From: Daphnia carinata
Taxonomy: Eukaryota > Arthropoda > Branchiopoda > Diplostraca > Daphniidae
Reading direction: 5' to 3'
DNA length: 64,000 nucleotides
Assembly (NCBI RefSeq): GCF_022539665.2
Contig: NC_081336.1
Span: forward strand, 7,850,778 to 7,914,777
The translations under genes were made by a program, and so were the position numbers. Below, piece after piece: positions 39,244 through 52,150 of this stretch. Each line of letters begins with the position of its first letter. The first letter of the stretch is position 1. The notes below the pieces were generated by a model, which ran no database searches, was not told the origin of the DNA, and worked only from the letters and a program-made list of their open reading frames with translations.

Positions 39244-42200
39244 ATGGTCAAAGCCTTTTCCAAGGCATTGCTTTATTCTACACTACCTATTTTTTGTTGT
39301 ATTGTGTCATGCTTAAGTCAAAGCCATCTAAGGCGAAGTCCAAGTGATGCAATTAAAGGTATTTCCTGGTGTTACCTTGTATAGGAAATGGGCAATTTTT
39401 ATACCAAGTCAAATGGTCTCTTTTTAATTTATAGGTTCTGAAAAATTTGGCACTTTTTCCTTTCCATCAGTGGCAGAACAAGTGAAGAAACTGCACCATA
39501 CCCGAACCCATAGGCAAATTGATTTTGGGAAACTACAACAAGATCATAGTGGTGAGTACTTAGAGACAAGATATTTATTTGCCATCAAACCCAAAGTAGT
39601 CTTTGAAAACATGTGAGCTATGGTGTTCCTCCAAGTAATTTATAAATGCTTTCATTCCTGATGAGTCAGATGCAGCTTTGATACTTGCAATATTAGAAAA
39701 ACTTCGAAATTTCTGAACTTCATCATGTTCTTCAAGCTTGCAGGATATCTTCTGCCAATTCATAGCTCTGACCTAGAGTTAAGAAGATTGTAGTTCATGC
39801 TACACATAATTCTCTTTGGTATTACCCTTTGCCACCAGATATTGCAATTTTTTTCAAGGCCTTCAACACAAATGAAACCAGGCTTTCCAGGCAGGAAAAA
39901 TCCATTGAGATTCAGCTCTCTGGCCCATTCTTCTATATTTTTCATCTTTGTCTTACTGTAGATGTGATGAGAATGTATCCACATGCGGAAAGTTCTCTTA
40001 TCTTCAGTTTCCATAAGAGGGGCCAAAACATTTGCCTCTATGAAAGACAAGTAATCTGGAAATTTCTCCTGTACCCACTCTACTATTGAGCCAATGTAAA
40101 TTGTGCCTGGGTCCATTGTTTGTTGGAAATTTCTCAGGTCCAAGTTTATCTCACTGTGCTTAGTTCTTCCTAGATGCCCACTGTGCACAGATATTTGGGC
40201 TGGGGTATTCGGGTATGTGTCAGGAAGTGCTACACTTATGATAACTTTTGCCTATATATTCAAGGAGGTTTTCAAAAAATGATTAATGGTTTTGTAAAGA
40301 TTCCTACCTCCATTATAGTGAGATTGATGTTATACTCAAGCTTTGATATCTTATCTCTTGGCAGTCTCTCCGCTAAAAAGTCTTGTAAATCGGAAATAAC
40401 TCCGGGATCAATGAGCTCAAGTTCTCCCTTGTTTGGAAACATAGATCCCAGCATTTCAAACTCGGAAAGTTGGAGCTCTACACAATTTTCTACATGATTG
40501 TTTAAATCCATGAAGTTTCTTTTTGTTTACCTTTCTTTTGACGTTAAAGCACTGTTGCCAGCTTTAAACAATCTGTTTTAAACACTGCTCTTATAAATTT
40601 TTTCGATAGATGTTTGGGTTGTGCAGGGATTCAAGAATTGGCGAGGCTGCCCAAGAGCTGTTCATCAGTTTAAGGTTTTCCGAAATTCCGCAGTGTGGTA
40701 CGCCGTTATCGCTACAAACGCAGCGGAGAACAATACCGAAATTTACTCATTTACTGCGGTTGGTAACATTGTTTATCATTTCAACCTTGACTAAACTTAA
40801 TCTCTTGTCTATGACAGCAACGGGGATGCGAAAAACTACTGGAAACATTGCCGACTCGGTTGGCATTTGATTTTGAAATCGTCCTCACTAACAACGTTTT
40901 TCGCATCATCGTCTTAGAGAAAAATCCACTCGTATACCCACACAAAAGGAGTGGCTCATCTGTCTACATTCTTACCTTTGCAACCGATCTGACACTAAGC
41001 GCCATCCGCAGCCAAGTGCTTCGTAATGAAGAGCCAACTTGCATCACTTCTTGGTAAAATCGTAGCTCTCGCCATATCTGAATCTATTTCATAAAAACTG
41101 TTTTTTTCTCAGGGAGCAATTTGGAATTCCATATGTTGTTATTTGCAACGGGAAGAACCGGGACTCCAGGGGGATCGACAGTGACTGGACAAAATCTTAT
41201 ATATATTGTGCTAGAGGAAGCTATTTCGACCAATGCAGTGAATTTGAAACTCATTTTCCGAAGGCAATCCGACATTTTCGCATATTTTCCAAGCACTATT
41301 TAGCTGTTGCAAATTATCCAAATGAAACGGGTATATCTTGATAACTTTCAAAACTAAAAAAATCTTGATAATTTATTGCTCCAATTTTAGCGGCTGAAGA
41401 TGTGCCTACAGAAATTCTTCGATACGATTTGAGATCGAAAATGTATCAACAATTGCAGCTGTTACCAACTAAAGGTGCAACCGATATTTGTTTCTTAAAA
41501 ATCGGTACGGGGTTGAACACCATGCACTTCCTGGTTGTTGTCAACCAACTTGCCTTCAGTAAGAAAAATGCAGTGTAATGATAGATACACATGTTATCAA
41601 AGTTCTTAATCGTAGATTCAACAGGGGCGCCAAATAACAATGCAATTTCGCATATCTACAAATTCGTTGGCGAAAAATTTGAACCATTTCAATCCATCCA
41701 GCTCAATAGTAAAAAGGCTGGCTGTCTTGCATTTCAGGTAATTCGATTATAAGTAAAGTTTATAATGGCGTTGCTTTTAAGAATTAAATCTTTTAGATGG
41801 ATGACGATAAATCTGCTGTCGTGTTTTCCTTGTCGTGGGGGGCAGAAGTTTACCAATATAACGGATGGCGTTTCATAAGTGTCCTAAAGTATTCTGAATT
41901 TGCTCTTGGTACAGGAATCACTCGCCTTGGAACATTACAAATGAACGGAGAAACATTTATAAGTAATTATTCTTTGAAATATTGATATTTTTAAACATTT
42001 CAACTAATACGTGTGTCGTAATGATTTCTTCGGAACCAATTTCAGCTGTCGCAAATGCAAATCCAGAAACATCTGACAGGGACAACTTGTTCTTACCATT
42101 TTTCTCACGTCAGTTGAACTCTACATTATCTACCATTTACAAGAACAGTTTGTTATCCTGTCGTGAAATGATTACCGAACTAGAAGTGGATCCATCGAAG

Positions 42201-45200
42201 CTTATACTAGAACTGTATCCTCAGGCCGTTAAAAAGAATGATAGTGTTATTCAATTAGGCAATGTCAACTTGAAAACTTTGTCTGCTGATCGCGTGTGGA
42301 CCAATGAGGTGCCTTGCTCGTCAATGCTTACGATATTTAAACTGAAACGCCATTAATCGTGTTCTGTTTATTAGGTGGAACTCAAATCAAATGGATCAAC
42401 CTTGGGAGCTACGCAAATCCTTCAACTGAAAAAGTTTGCCATTAAAATGGGTGACATAAGTAAAAAACTACAAGCACTGAGCACACGAGTTAAGCTAGCA
42501 ATAAGAAAAAGCGGGGATTACGCAATCCATGGTAAACAGTGCTAATGTTCTAAATTTACTTAACCTCAAATCTAACTTTCTTTCATGTTTATTTTGAAGG
42601 ACGGGTCCATTTCGATGCTCTAGTTAGCAATTGTAAAGGCAGACCTTGCATATTGGAAAATGTCAGAGCGAAAACTGTGAATTCTGTAGATATTGCGGAT
42701 GCTTATCAACAGACCGTTATGCAAACAGATAAGTCAATTCCGTCTCTTAAAACTAGAAAGCTCGAAGTTCTCCGAAGCCTACCGATCAACACTACATCTT
42801 TATCCGGCCATGACATCAAAGATTACCTTACAATGGACGACGATCTTAAATTTCAGAACAGAACCAAAATTGAAGGCAATTTACTGGTGAATGGTCACAT
42901 CAATTGCAAAGGTCAAGTTGATGGGTACAGTATTTCTCCTAATACTCTACTTCTTCGACAAGGCAATCAGCATTTAAACTGTAAGTTGTTTAATTACTTG
43001 CTCCCACAAGAACAGCAAATTCAGTAACATGTTTTATTAATCACCGTCTAGGGACGCTAAAAGTCAATGACGTGCGTCTCAAAACGTTGAAAACCCAGCT
43101 TATAAATGGAAGAAACATTAGTTATTTATACCAAAAGGCCATTTCAAACACGACGAATTTCACTTTTCCTCAATCAAAGCTCTTCTCGTCGCTTGCCGTT
43201 TCTAAGCTTCAGCTTAATGGATTGGTTAACAAAGTAAATCTGACGAATTTGGACAAGAATTCAATGAAACTGAATGGCAATCACGTCGTTAATGGTAGGT
43301 TTTTGGTGAACGTAGTCATTCCCAACTTTTAAAAAATTCTTGTTTCACGTCGTTGTTACAGGCCTCCATCAATACACTGCTGCCCATCTTGGTCGAACCG
43401 TCCTAAACGGTTCTTTCAATGGAAAACAGTTCCCTACAGATTTCATCTCTATTAAGGAAAACAACGAGCTGAAGCTAAATACATTGAAGCTAACGCACGA
43501 CACCAAGTTAAAACGCTTAACAGTCACTGATAACATAGCCGGCAATCCTGTGACAAAAGGTCGGTGGGGTACTAACTTGTTCAACAAATCAAGCAACGAG
43601 TTACAGGTAGAAAAAATGTTCGAAACGATTTTCTTTTAATTGATGTAAAAGCATTTATGTCGATTAGCTGGTCACTGGCAAGAAAAGGTTTGAAAATCTC
43701 AAATCAAAGAGCAACGTGTTATCCAAGACCATCAATCAGCTCCCAATGGATGTTTTTAATACCACTAGCAGCCTTTACGGACAGCCGGGAAATTTATTAA
43801 TCTACGGTATTTATTCCAAAAATTTAACCAGTTAGATATGCTCATGAATTTTTGGTTTTTGACTACAGATTCGATAGCTGTTGAGGGAGATGTTATATTC
43901 GAAAAACCTCTTTCTGTTAGTGACACAGAAGGAGTGGGCATTAAAATGCTGGAGGAAAGGGGTATCTTATTATCAACCAAGGATTTCCCTCCAACAAGGT
44001 CACTAACTGTGGCGAGCAATGTTATGGTAAAAGCTGACATAGCCCTGTATTTTGCGAAATAAAGCTAAGATTGTTTAATCGATTCCTTTAGGTAAAACGA
44101 GATCTTTCCACGGTGAAATTAAATGGAGTACCAAGTGGGGACTTCTTTACAAGAGACAGAAAAACTCCCATCACTTTTAATGGTCGAAAAGAGTTCAACA
44201 ATTCCGTATCTCTGAACCATACTTTCACTCTTCTCTATACCCTTAATGGCTTTGACCTGCGACATTTGTGGAAGCAGTCTTTGAAAATTGAAGGCGATCA
44301 GATGCTTTCTGGTTCCTTACTTATAAAGAACGATGTCGACGTGGTCAAGTAATTCGCACGCGATATGATATCTACTTCTTCATTTGTAATTGAATTATCT
44401 TTCGTAGACTCAAGGCCCAGAAATCACAACTTGTTTCGCTGAATTCACCTATTCCGGTGGCTGGCAGTAAGCACTTCCGAAACTTGACCATCGAAAAAGA
44501 TTGGTTTGTTGATGCATTAGAAATAGCAGGTCTATTTAACGACGTGGACGTTAGCTCATGGCCGAGGGATACTATCCTTAAAACTGGTAAGCAACCCTCT
44601 TCTTCGATTCCTTCCACATTTATCAGTTGCCCTTTTTTTTTTATAGGAAAACATCAAACAATTACGTCACAGAAAAGCCTCATTTCATTGAAAGTTAAAG
44701 ATGTTGAAGCTGCCGCAGTAGACGACCTTGATGTTAAGCAATTCCTAGATGTAGTTCTAATCGACGAACCTATTATAATTCATTCTGATGTCATCATCAA
44801 TGGAACGTTTTCCAGCGAGAAAGTAGTCGTGAGCGGTAAGTGTCTTCACTCTTGAATAGTTGCACATCATAAATACAATGGTTTGAATTTAAATACAGGG
44901 ACCATCGACGGAGTGCATAGTAATGCCCCATTGAACTGGCTTTGCTATGAAGGAAATCAAACAATACCCGGTAGTCTGAAAATTCGGGAAACCTTGGACG
45001 TCGCTGATTTTCGACAAAATTCCTGGGTGGTGAACGGTGTTGACTTGAACCTCCTTCTTAAAGAGGCAGTTCGCACCGATGACTCTAGAAACTTTTCATC
45101 AATTGAATTCGGTAGGAAACGTAAATTTACCCCAGAATGTTCAAATTATTAGCGCTATATTCTTTTGTTTTTTTCCCAGGTCATTTGGTAATAGATAATT

Positions 45201-47966
45201 TAGTTGTTGGAGGTTTCATTCAAGGGCATAATGTCACCAAAGAACTCGTTCGCAAACACTCCGGCAAAGACCGTCAACCCATTTTAGGTCTGAAATCGTT
45301 TTCAGGTCCCCTCGTATCGGATTCTCTTCGCGTGGTTAAAGACATCAATGGCGTTGATCCAAAACATGTTTGTGAGACGCCAATCCCTCCACAGACATCA
45401 AATTGGATTGTATTTGGTAACACCACTTCATAACAACTCCTAGTGTGCAATCTAACGCGAGTTTGTTTCAGGTAATGTGCTCTTTAAGCGAGGCGCAAAA
45501 CTGAATGCGTCTAAGATCAATGACCGCATGTTGAATGAAACCATGCATCATCTTTGGCTGAAAGAAGCCAACATTGACATCAAGCCGACACAGAATTTCA
45601 CGAATGTGATTGTAAAGGGTATTCTGCCAGAGGTATTTCTTACACGTCTAACAGTTTTGCAGATTCAAGAAGGCTGTAATTGTAAATTGTTCTACAGAAA
45701 GTAATTAGCAACGTGAGTTTATCGGACTTGAATCGGCGAGCAGTGAAGTTGTCATCGTCGGCTGATCAAAACGTAACCGCATTCCACGAGTTCGCATCTA
45801 TAGAGACTAGAGGTTTCTTGGCGGTCGAATCGTTAAATAGTTCCAGTATAAACAAAATTGATATCAGTCAAATTACCAGCTCAGTGCTTCTCCGGGATAC
45901 TGAGCAGAACATTACAAATCGCATCATGTTTCAAGATGTGGTTGTATCAAGTATTAGTTTTCAACAACAATTTTAAAACTTTCTGATTTCGAATAACAAA
46001 TTCCTTTGTTTTTAACAATAGACGTTACTGTTGATGGGTTGCTGAATGGCGTGGATGTCAGCACATCGGTGATGCGCAATGATCGGGACAATGTCATAAC
46101 AGGCAGAAAATCTGTAATGACACTCCAAGTGCAAGAGGTCCTAGAGATGTGTGACAACTGCTCTGTTGGAACATATGATATTTCAAACTGGGCGTCTAGA
46201 GCTGTACTTCGCAAAGGCAACTTCACACTTTCCGGAGCCAAATTCGAATCGCTTGTGTTCCAGCAGCCTTTAAATCTGAAGGGTACGCTTAACAACGTGA
46301 CTTTAAGCCGAGATCTTGTGCTTACTCTCTCCGACCAGCAAGAATTTAATGGGCGTCTATCAATTTCTTCACTTCTTCCTGATGAAATATTGTATTCAAG
46401 TGAACAAGGACGTGTTTATCAACAAGCAACCGAAGAATTTAGCGTGGCTGCTCGTTTCACCAATCTTCAGGTTAACGGATTGTATGATGGCATTTCTTTA
46501 CGACACTTTTACGATCAAGCAGTAAGTTACATCGAAATATAGATATGTAATGCACTAGGTAGTAATGGATCCATTTACAGGTTCGCCGGGACATTGACGT
46601 GAAGTTTTCTGAACCGGTGGTTTTGTCGAGTCTGGTGACGAACAATTTACAGGATTTGTCAGTTAATTCCACAATCCGCGATATCATTGAACTACCTTTG
46701 AACGTTTCTCATCACGTGGCTGCTAGTCCAGTTATTCAACAAGAAATACGTCAGCGTTCATTATCCTCCATGGTGCAGAATATGAAACGTGTCGTTTCAC
46801 GTCAAACTGTGGAACTCAGATTCTTCGAGGAGATGGCAGTTCCCCAAAGTTTACCACCTGTCGTGGATGACACTTTCGCTTGGGAAACAGCTGCTGGTGA
46901 AATCGAATTATGCTCCTACGTTGAAAAAGAAGGAACGCTATTCTATGGCTCGTCGAGTTCACCGTTATTAAAGGATGTTGAAGTAACGGGTGTTGCCTCA
47001 CTGAGATCTGCGGAAGGTTTTGCTGTGGCCGCTTTGGATCGCAGTACGAAACGGAAGCACGATTCGTTCATCTTTTCACCTCTACTTTCGGACAAGCTTG
47101 ATATTCAAATCATCCCTACAGATTTTCCGATTGGGGCTACAGCATTCTTGCTTGTAAATAGTTCCTGTTATCTTTTCCTCGAAAAAACTTCCAAAACTCC
47201 AATTTATTGCCGACCTTTGAGCTCTAATGGAAACTACACCTTGATCCAGCGTCTACCGATTGTAGACGCCCGATTGGTGGGTAACGCTTCGATTTGAAAT
47301 TGAAAAACCAATTAATATGTTTTTTTTCTTTTAGGTCACTGTTGGCTACCATTATAAATCTGGCTTACCCCTACTAAGCATTGCAACTGTCGGGCAGCGA
47401 GGATACGGCTACATTACCATCTGGAATTTCAATGTTACGAGCCAAGAATTTGAGCCATGGAAAACGATAGTTACTCTCCAGATTATCGCCTTGGATTGCA
47501 TTTGCAATGAAGCCCAATGCCTTCTGGTAACTGTGGCACCATCTAAACCGGCTGCGATTCCAGGACAAGTCATTATTTGGAGGTAATGGAAGACATCTAA
47601 ATGGAAATGGGTATTGGGATCTAATCGCCTTGTCAATTTTTCCCCAGGCTAAATGACGTGGGACCACCCACCAGGTTACAGCGAATCGCGTTTTCTGAAC
47701 CAATTGACGCTAAATTTGCTCGCTTACCTGATGGACGCTTAGCCCTGATGGTTCTTCAAAGTAGTGGTGTTGACAACGTTTATGTCTACGTATGGAGAGG
47801 CATTCTGCAGTTCCAGCACGAAACAACCATCCGTGCTCCTGGAGCGCATAGACTGCAACCGATCGCTAATAACGTCCAAATGATACTTGCTCTAACTGTT
47901 TCATCTGAAGTTCCGTTTGGTCCTGTACGGATGTTCCGTGCCCAATTTCTTGGCCAGCTCAATTGA
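39244..47966 (+). CDS. Very large secreted EAR-repeat protein (TSPEAR-like; possibly fs(1)Nasrat/closca-like)
   Basis: Twenty-six exons join without a break to 2042 aa: 39244-39358, 39435-39551, 40610-40758, 40818-41053, 41113-41330, 41391-41558, 41616-41737, 41797-41962, 42046-42308, 42375-42531, 42600-42980, 43052-43294, 43362-43606, 43668-43806, 43869-44026, 44092-44348, 44408-44586, 44647-44835, 44899-45111, 45180-45416, 45472-45632, 45698-45950, 46022-46521, 46581-47276, 47335-47582, 47648-47966. An N-terminal signal peptide (LLYSTLPIFCCIVSC) precedes EAR/EPTP-like beta-propeller repeats at about 80-480 (HFRIFSKHYLAVANYP; KFEPFQSIQL). The middle (about 520-1650) repeats an LNGVDL motif (e.g. 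VNGVDLNLLL, INGVDPKH, LNGVDVSTS). EAR-like blades return at about 1690-2042. There are many N-glycosylation sites and no membrane segment. The eggshell/Torso-pathway link is only a suggestion from size and architecture. Confidence 0.7.
39575..40511 (-). CDS. RWDD2: RWD domain-containing protein 2 (RWDD2A/B family), nested antisense
   Basis: Three exons (40308-40511, 39826-40251, 39575-39772) join to 275 aa, near human RWDD2A/B (about 290-320). The N-terminal half is an RWD fold, a UBC-like scaffold: LSEFEMLGSMFPNKGEL at about 14-30, then ALPDTYPNTPAQISV with the family's YP.P motif. The C-terminal half is the DUF1115 region with WIHSHHIYSKTKMKNIEEWA and GFFLPGKPGFICVEG, closely matching the human proteins as I recall them. 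Molecular function in this family is not established. The whole gene sits in intron 2 (39552-40609) of the EAR-repeat gene on the opposite strand. Confidence 0.9.
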
Positions 47967-48448
47967 TCTGTAGGAACTCTAACCCTTTCGCCTCTAGTCA
48001 TTTTTGTGTTATTTTCTCGTATCGAGGTTTGTTCTTAAATTTGAACTGTGCTCTCGTTTCTCCTCACAGTGCGCCAGAAAGAAACTAAATTAGGCATAGC
48101 TAAAGTTTCCATTCTTCCTCTCTTACATTTCGTTGCAAGTCCCCTTCTGTTGTTAAATGTTGCTTACAAATTACAAAGTTAAGGTTGAACATCTATTTAT
48201 TATCTTCTTTCTTCTTAGGTACGCTTAGTGGAACTATCTAAGTTATTTGGATCTTAATCTAATCCTAAATTTCAGATTTAATTCTATTAAATCCGCAAGG
48301 CCTGGCAACTTGGCAATACCGCAACAGCAACATAGCGTATAATTTCGATTTGGCAATGGCGCATTTTTTTTCGAATGCTAGCAAGAAATCTTTCCTTGTC
48401 AGTCAAAGTTGGTTTGGGGTGTTGCACACGTGTTGAATTCAGACTTAA
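47967..48448. other. 3' UTR of the EAR-repeat gene and upstream region of TFG
   Basis: No coding exon. The left part should be the 3' UTR of the large gene; a promoter and 5' UTR for TFG should lie before 48449, although no TATA box is seen. Confidence 0.4.
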
Positions 48449-49970
48449 ATGAACTCCTGGACTTTTGCACCTGGACCACCAGTAAAAATGAACTCCGAGT
48501 GGGATTTAAAGGAAAAGTTGGACATCAAGGTAAAGAGTGTAAAACGTACATAATTCTACAGGTAGAAAACTCAATACGTTATTAGGTGCAACTTCATGAT
48601 GATATACGGCGTATTCAAATCCACAACAAAGATGTTACATATGATCATCTTGTTCGGGTGATGCAGCAGCTTTTCAATGGGAAGATTTCAAGAAGTGATG
48701 AACTGCTTCTAAAATATAAAGATGAAGGTAGTTCTATTATGTATTTCGACCATTTGTATTCAATATGTAGAAAAAGTTTTCCATCATTTTGTACATGCCT
48801 AAAGTTTATGCATGTGTGAAAGGTAGGAAAATGCACGAAGGAAACATATAAGGCAAATCTATATGAATAAAGTTAGGATAGATTTGTTTTCATTTACCAT
48901 ACAAATGTACCTGTTTCAAGAAAAAATTTACATGGTTGTCCACAAAATTTAAATTTCTAGCAGCTACACAGTTCTTTGGCTTCAAATTGTCATTTTTTAT
49001 TTTTAGATGGAGATTTGGTCACCATTTTTGACACCTCAGATTTGGAAGATGCCCTAGAAAGCAGCAGCCACCACACATTAAAGCTTATGATCTTTTTAAA
49101 TTTTCAAGCCCAAGAGTCAGCTGAAGATATCAAGAAACATGATCAAGAATTTGTTGCATGTCAGGTTTCTACTATCAGAAAAGAATTGGCTTGCATCCGT
49201 GACCAAGTTCTCCATTTGCTTGATGAACTGGATACACCTCAAGATACGCTGAGTGGAAAGGTATTCAAAACAAATAAATTGATTCTATTTCAAGAGCAAG
49301 GAAGCATTGCTAGCATAATAAAAGATAGGCTTTGTAAAGCTTTTGAATTTATCCCAAACCATTCCCAGACAAACATTGCTACAATGACACATTTTCCGTA
49401 TTACAGAACGATGGAGTTCATCTTGTGATATCTACCGATACACAGTCAGAAAAAGCTAATAATACTGTATTGCGGCAGTTTGACCAGCGAGAACCAAGAA
49501 TGCATGATGTTTCGTCCAGCGGCAGAGGGGAAAATGTATTGGTGAAGCATTGCGAAAATCGAGCTGGTGCCTCTCCGTATCCTAATGACTATCAGCAACA
49601 GGCGTTATGCAAACGTGGATTTCAACCTCTTTTGAGCTCTACGTCTTACGGCTTGCCAGCAATCACTGTTTACCCGGATCCAGATGAACTGTTCACTCAG
49701 GAATCAGCTAATTATCCCTTATCCAGCTACAGCCCACGACCTGTTCAACAGCAATCGTATAACCATCAACTGATATCGAGCTATCTACAGGATTCAAGTG
49801 AACTTCCATTTACCGACCCATCAAGGACATATACGACTCGAGAGATGCAAATACAGACCTCACCCCAGAGGCACTACGACGAATATAACTTTGACGGTTA
49901 TCATCTGCCCAACGCCGTACATCCCGTTAATCCATATCGTCGCAGTCCTCGGCCGGCCAGATACCCGTAG
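48449..49970 (+). CDS. TFG: TFG (Trk-fused gene) orthologue, ER exit site scaffold
   Basis: TFG forms ring-like polymers at the ER-Golgi interface that organise COPII carriers. Four exons (48449-48529, 48586-48727, 49007-49260, 49407-49970) join to 346 aa. The N-terminal PB1 domain is diagnostic: VQLHDDIRRIQIHNKDVTYD (human [20 protein letters not shown]), LLLKYKDEDGDLVTIFDTSD with the acidic OPCA motif, and LKLMIFLNF. A short coiled coil follows (ELACIRDQVLHLLDELDTP). The C-terminal half is disordered and rich in Pro, Tyr and Ser and ends in NPYRRSPRPARYP, echoing the human NPYARNRPPF end, but it lacks the long Gln-rich tract of vertebrates. A second in-frame ATG at 48488 (MNSEWDLKEK) aligns better with the human start and may be the one used. 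Confidence 0.9.
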
Positions 49971-50720
49971 ATGACAAGGTAAACATTTTTCCTTCGAAAT
50001 CATTCCACTAAATCTAGCAACCGAGTGCCAGCTCCAGTTTTTTGTGTTTGTTACAGAATAAAATATCTAGTCGCATAGTTCGAGAGGAAAAAACAAATAA
50101 AATTGGACAACAATTAGCACAGAATTTTCGAAGCACACTCGGATCCTGTTTACATTTAGGTTTTGTTGCCGAAAAACCTGTTTATATAGTGTTTTTCTCC
50201 AGAACACATTTATTCAAAGTAAGATCTGTGCATGCTAATGTCGGAATATGTACTACCATTTATTTAAAAAAAATTTAGAATAAAATTCATCATTCTGTAG
50301 CTCAGGATTTCGAAAGGACACATCTTTGGACATATCCCTATTACTACCTTGGATATCAATAGCCACAATTCGTAGAACGTTTGGTTCCAGTATACTTTTT
50401 CAATGTTTCAAGTTTTGGGAAAACGACTACGAAATGGGAAAAGGAAATGGATCTGGACACAGGTCGACTAACCTATAACTGGCAGGAGCCAGACTTGGCA
50501 TAAAATCTGGGACAAAGAAAAACTTCTTCTAATCGTAGTTGGTACCATCGAACTGAATTGAGGTAGGTGAAAATTTCCGTTTGGCGAAATCATAGACCAT
50601 AGACAATGTTACTAACAAAAATGGTAGTAAATGGTGGTTGTTATCTGGTTTTGAACGTTAAACTGACGAGCTGTTCAGTCTCCCTGAGATAACAGGGACC
50701 GCAGTATTGTACGACACATA
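49971..50720. other. 3' UTRs of the convergent TFG and PI3K-regulatory genes
   Basis: No exon is recognised between the two stop codons. A possible further 3' UTR intron for TFG is suggested by GTAAAC right after the stop (about 49979) and TTACAG near 50056. Confidence 0.35.
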
Positions 50721-52078
50721 TTAATCCAAAGTGTTGCCTGCGATTCCTTGACAGAGAGAAGATGACTGATTGGTTTCAGTTGGTTGGGGTCCGTGCAGCG
50801 GATAGGCCAGAGTGGTGTTCATCTTAGGATTGAGTTCTTCGAGCGAATGGCCGGCATAATAGACAACTAAATCGTTTAGCGTTGGGAAGAAAAGGTACGG
50901 CTCTGTGAAACCGAAGCCTCTCTCGGACCGATAAATCAAGATGTGACCAAAACCTTCTTCCACAGCGCGGCAAGCAATCGTCAAAGCAAATGGAGCGCCT
51001 GCACTACGTCGGATTAAAAATGTTCCATCTGCTTTTCCAGCCAAGAGAGACTCAGCAGTCGAACGCGAGCAGTCAGGGAGTAACCATTGTTGACTGTCGG
51101 CATGAACACTCGATGGGTTCTGTTGTATGTAAGCTATGACTGTTGATAGAAATTTCGTTTGTAGGAAATCTCTGGTTTTACACAGCTGAATCAATTCCGG
51201 TTTTAGGACATTTATCTCACGGTCTAGATTCCGGCTTAAAACCACCTGCACACGTAGATTCTCTTGCAATTCTTGGCGTGACTGCTTCAGCTTGCTCGTC
51301 TGGGATTTGAGGAATGTATGATTTTCTTTTAGGCAGTAAATCTCGTGACGGTGAGCCTCGCGTTTAAACTTATCGTGCAGGAGGAGCTGTTCGTCAAACA
51401 TGAGAACAGCGACGTCAAAGGCATCCGATGCCTGTTTCCTGAATTGAATCTCCTGCAAACACCGGGAATAATCGTCGTGATACAGATTGTACAGGCGAGA
51501 CCGTTTTAAGTATTCAAGATGAGCGCTTTCTAATTCCTTTCTCATTTTTCCCAGGTCGTCGTTGTTGCTGGCTTCCACTTCTTCCGCCTTAATGAAACGC
51601 ACAAACATGAATAAATCAAATCTTGGTAACTATATCTAACTATACTTACATTTTGAAGTCGCGAGACCGGATAAAGTAATTTAACTTTCAGCATTGGGTT
51701 ATACTGTTCGAGCGAGACGGATTTGTAATATTGGACAAGTTCTGGTATGGAGTTAAAGCGATAGGTTTCGGAAAACCCGTAACGGCCATAACGATCGCGG
51801 GAAATCTTGACCAGCTTATTACGTCCACCTTTACGCAATGTCAGCGTATATTCTCCGGCTTTCGAGGAAGCGTCACGGACGAGAAACGTTCCGTCAGGAG
51901 TATCTTTCATGAGATCTGCAATTTTTTCCCGACTAGCGCTTCCCCAATACCATTCTGCTTCGCTTAAGCCCAGCTCACTGGCAAACGGTATCGGTGTACT
52001 AGATTCGTTTAGAGCTGCTTGAGCCGTCCGGAGATGGCCTTTTGGTGGTAAAGTGGGTGGTGTTTCTGGTGTTTGCAT
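50721..52078 (-). CDS. PIK3R: Phosphoinositide 3-kinase regulatory subunit (p85/p60 family)
   Basis: Adaptor that binds phosphotyrosine motifs and holds and inhibits the class IA p110 catalytic subunit in insulin/growth-factor signalling. Exons 51650-52078 and 50721-51587 join to 431 aa from the ATG at 52078. Order: N-terminal SH2 (WYWGSASREKIADLM, then GTFLVRDAS with the phosphotyrosine-binding Arg), a long inter-SH2 coiled coil (about 145-315; KMRKELESAHLEYLKRSRLY), and C-terminal SH2 (GTFLIRRSAGAPFALTI, FTEPYLFFPTLNDLVVYY). SH3 and BH domains are absent in what is visible, as in Drosophila Pi3K21B. The first exon stays open upstream to an acceptor at 52150, with a possible extra 5' exon ending at 52225, so the N-terminus may be longer by 24 or more residues. 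Confidence 0.92.
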
Positions 52079-52150
52079 TTTGTTGCTTAATTTACAACAC
52101 AAGCGAGCAAATTCTTCGATCCAAAAAGCACCATCATTGTCATCATTACT

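Noticed and set aside
47374-47703. Minus-strand open frame of 109 codons over the EAR-repeat gene
   Set aside because: Antisense of exon 25, which is firmly in frame with the rest of the large gene.
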